DNA from: Streptomyces ferrugineus
GTDB lineage: Bacteria > Actinomycetota > Actinomycetes > Streptomycetales > Streptomycetaceae
Direction: 5' to 3'
Length of the DNA: 64,000 nt
Assembly: GCF_015160855.1 (NCBI RefSeq)
Contig: NZ_CP063373.1
Location: 8,903,001 to 8,967,000 of the forward strand
Part shown: positions 63,004 to 64,000 of the stretch, in pieces
Numbering within the stretch: position 1 is the stretch's first letter
Layout: each line of letters starts with the position of its first letter
The notes under the pieces: model-generated
Told to the model about the DNA's origin: nothing
Seen by the model: the letters and a program-made list of their open reading frames with translations, nothing else
Database searches by the model: none
Made by a program: the position numbers and the translations under genes

Positions 63004-63951
63004 TCAGGTGACGGCCCAGGCGATCACGAAGATCATGACGATGGCGATGAAGCCGAGGCCGCCGATGAGGAGGAGGCCCGCGTTGCCGTGCCCTCCGGTG
63101 ATCCTGGCCGTGAACGGCCGCGGCGCGTAGGCCGACGGCTGCGGGGGCGGCGTCGTGGGTGCCGGGGCGGTGTGGGGCGCCGGCAGCGGCGGGGGCGCCG
63201 GTGACACGGAGTGCGGCGGTGCGCTGTTCCGCGTCAGCGCGTTCGCCAGAAGCCGGCTCCACACCACCGGCGGCAGGTCGGGGACCTGACCGTTCGGCGG
63301 CTCGATGATGCTCTGCCGGAGCCAGTTGCCCGTGGTGGGGTGCGGGTCGCGGCTCAACCGGTAGAGCAGTTCCTGGAGTTGGAGCTGATGGCGCTCGTCC
63401 CTGGCCAGCGGTGCGACGGCCCAGGTGAACAGGTGGGCCGCGCGCGAGGCGCGGTCGGCTCCCGATCTGCCCTCCGCGCCCGGTCCGTGCGGCTTGAAGT
63501 ACAGGCCGTTGCGGAGCACCTCCGCGCACAGCTCGTGCCGCAGCTGGGGCGCACGCACCCGGTCGCGGTGCGGATCGCCCAGTTCGTCCAGCAGCAACTC
63601 CAGTGACTCCAAAGGAAGTTCACCCGACCGCAGCTCCCACAGCAGCACCTCGTCGGGCTGCCTGCGCAACTCCGCCAACAGCATGCTCTGGTCCATGACA
63701 GCGCCGCGCCGGAAGCTGCGGAGGTGGTGGTGCAGGGCTTGTGTGTCGTGGGAGTTCGGGTCGAGGGCGGGCTGGGGTTGTGAAGGGACAGGAGGCTGGG
63801 GCATGGGGGCGGGATGCACGGGGGGTTGGGGTTCCGGATGGGGTTGGGGTTCCGGATGGGGTTGAGGTTCCGGACGGGGTTGGGGTTCCGGATACCGGTC
63901 CGCATACGGCTCCTCGGGATACGCGGCCGCATACGTCTCCGAGGTCACCAC
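63004..63951 (-). CDS. Proline-rich, C-terminally anchored membrane protein (5' end may lie outside window)
   Basis: At least 315 residues; the frame stays open to the window edge, so the true start may be beyond 64000 or at GTG 63951. The N-terminus is Pro/Glu/Gln/His-rich with six-residue repeats (PEPQPH). A helical middle (MDQSMLLAELRRQPDEVLLWEL, then LELLLDELGDPHRDRVRAPQL, and AHLFTWAVAPLARDERHQLQ) contains no known motif. A second Pro/Ala-rich stretch leads to a single C-terminal helix (GGHGNAGLLLIGGLGFIAIVMIFVIAW). The fold and function are unknown; a tail-anchored scaffold or regulator is possible. Confidence 0.65.
   Translation of the reverse strand: MVTSETYAAAYPEEPYADRYPEPQPRPEPQPHPEPQPHPEPQPPVHPAPMPQPPVPSQPQPALDPNSHDTQALHHHLRSFRRGAVMDQSMLLAELRRQPDEVLLWELRSGELPLESLELLLDELGDPHRDRVRAPQLRHELCAEVLRNGLYFKPHGPGAEGRSGADRASRAAHLFTWAVAPLARDERHQLQLQELLYRLSRDPHPTTGNWLRQSIIEPPNGQVPDLPPVVWSRLLANALTRNSAPPHSVSPAPPPLPAPHTAPAPTTPPPQPSAYAPRPFTARITGGHGNAGLLLIGGLGFIAIVMIFVIAWAVT
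63821..63892. repeat. G-rich repeats (GGGGTT-type) encoding PEPQPH units
   Basis: About four 18-base units of the form GGGGTTGGGGTTCCGGAT on the plus strand, with minor changes. On the minus strand they encode PEPQP(H/R) repeats. The G-runs could fold into a quadruplex. Confidence 0.8.
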
Positions 63952-64000
63952 GGCGCGGGCCGGATCGCCGTTCCGTTCCCCCGACCGCAGCGCGGCCGTC

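Overview
The window is a high-GC actinobacterial chromosome segment, almost certainly Streptomyces. The evidence is codon use with G/C at third positions, many GTG starts, ATGA/GTGA/TGATG gene overlaps, two rare TTA codons, probable leaderless transcripts, and a gene neighbourhood that I recall resembling the S. coelicolor SCO4830-SCO4860 core region. No rRNA, tRNA, CRISPR array, phage or intact insertion sequence was recognised.

Layout. 1-8.6 kb: the tail of an MmpS-like gene, an L,D-transpeptidase lipoprotein, a large secreted PGRP-type amidase with FG-GAP repeats (Crp-like site upstream, strong terminator downstream), small uncharacterised genes and a GH20 hexosaminidase. 8.7-13 kb: an OHCU-decarboxylase-like gene that seems to lack the catalytic motif, then the sdhCDAB succinate dehydrogenase operon with a double-hairpin terminator. 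13-23.4 kb: a secreted jelly-roll-like protein, a deleted and frameshifted DUF4132 remnant, a VOC protein, a membrane-protein/DCC-oxidoreductase operon under two perfect palindromes, a secreted trypsin-like protease, a TetR regulator, an MMPL transporter with an extra beta-rich tail, a two-component system and a frameshifted RsbW-like gene. 23.5-33.4 kb: a solitary peptide-binding protein, a membrane phosphoesterase, a small SCO4848-type membrane protein, a D,D-carboxypeptidase, a YihY/BrkB membrane protein, a DprE1/DprE2-like pair, a 2H phosphoesterase and trpS. 33.4-36.7 kb: an ECF sigma/anti-sigma pair followed by two related membrane proteins; the sigma gene and the membrane-protein pair share the same -35/-10 elements with identical spacing. 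36.7-39.7 kb: glyA and rocD, with a 24-bp tandem repeat before rocD.

39.8-49.0 kb is the most accessory-looking part: fused ADC synthase (pabAB, with a TTA codon), two AMP-forming ligases, an FAD monooxygenase and an ADC lyase (pabC) in a tight run, with a membrane-anchored ABM-domain protein upstream and a divergent DUF3050 protein. There are no PKS/NRPS or carrier-protein genes. It looks like a compact pathway that makes p-aminobenzoate, activates it and oxidises it. 49.1-54.2 kb: a MocR regulator flanked by three AhpD-like carboxymuconolactone decarboxylase-family genes and a PEP-mutase-family gene; the mocR/CMD promoter is duplicated as a 73-nt direct repeat around a 1.3-kb insert carrying a SAM methyltransferase. 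54.2-61.3 kb: a choline/glycine-betaine operon (betB, betA, ATPase, double permease, binding lipoprotein). 61.4-64 kb: a DinB protein, a MarR-GNAT fusion with its own palindromic operator, and a proline-rich membrane protein that may run off the window.
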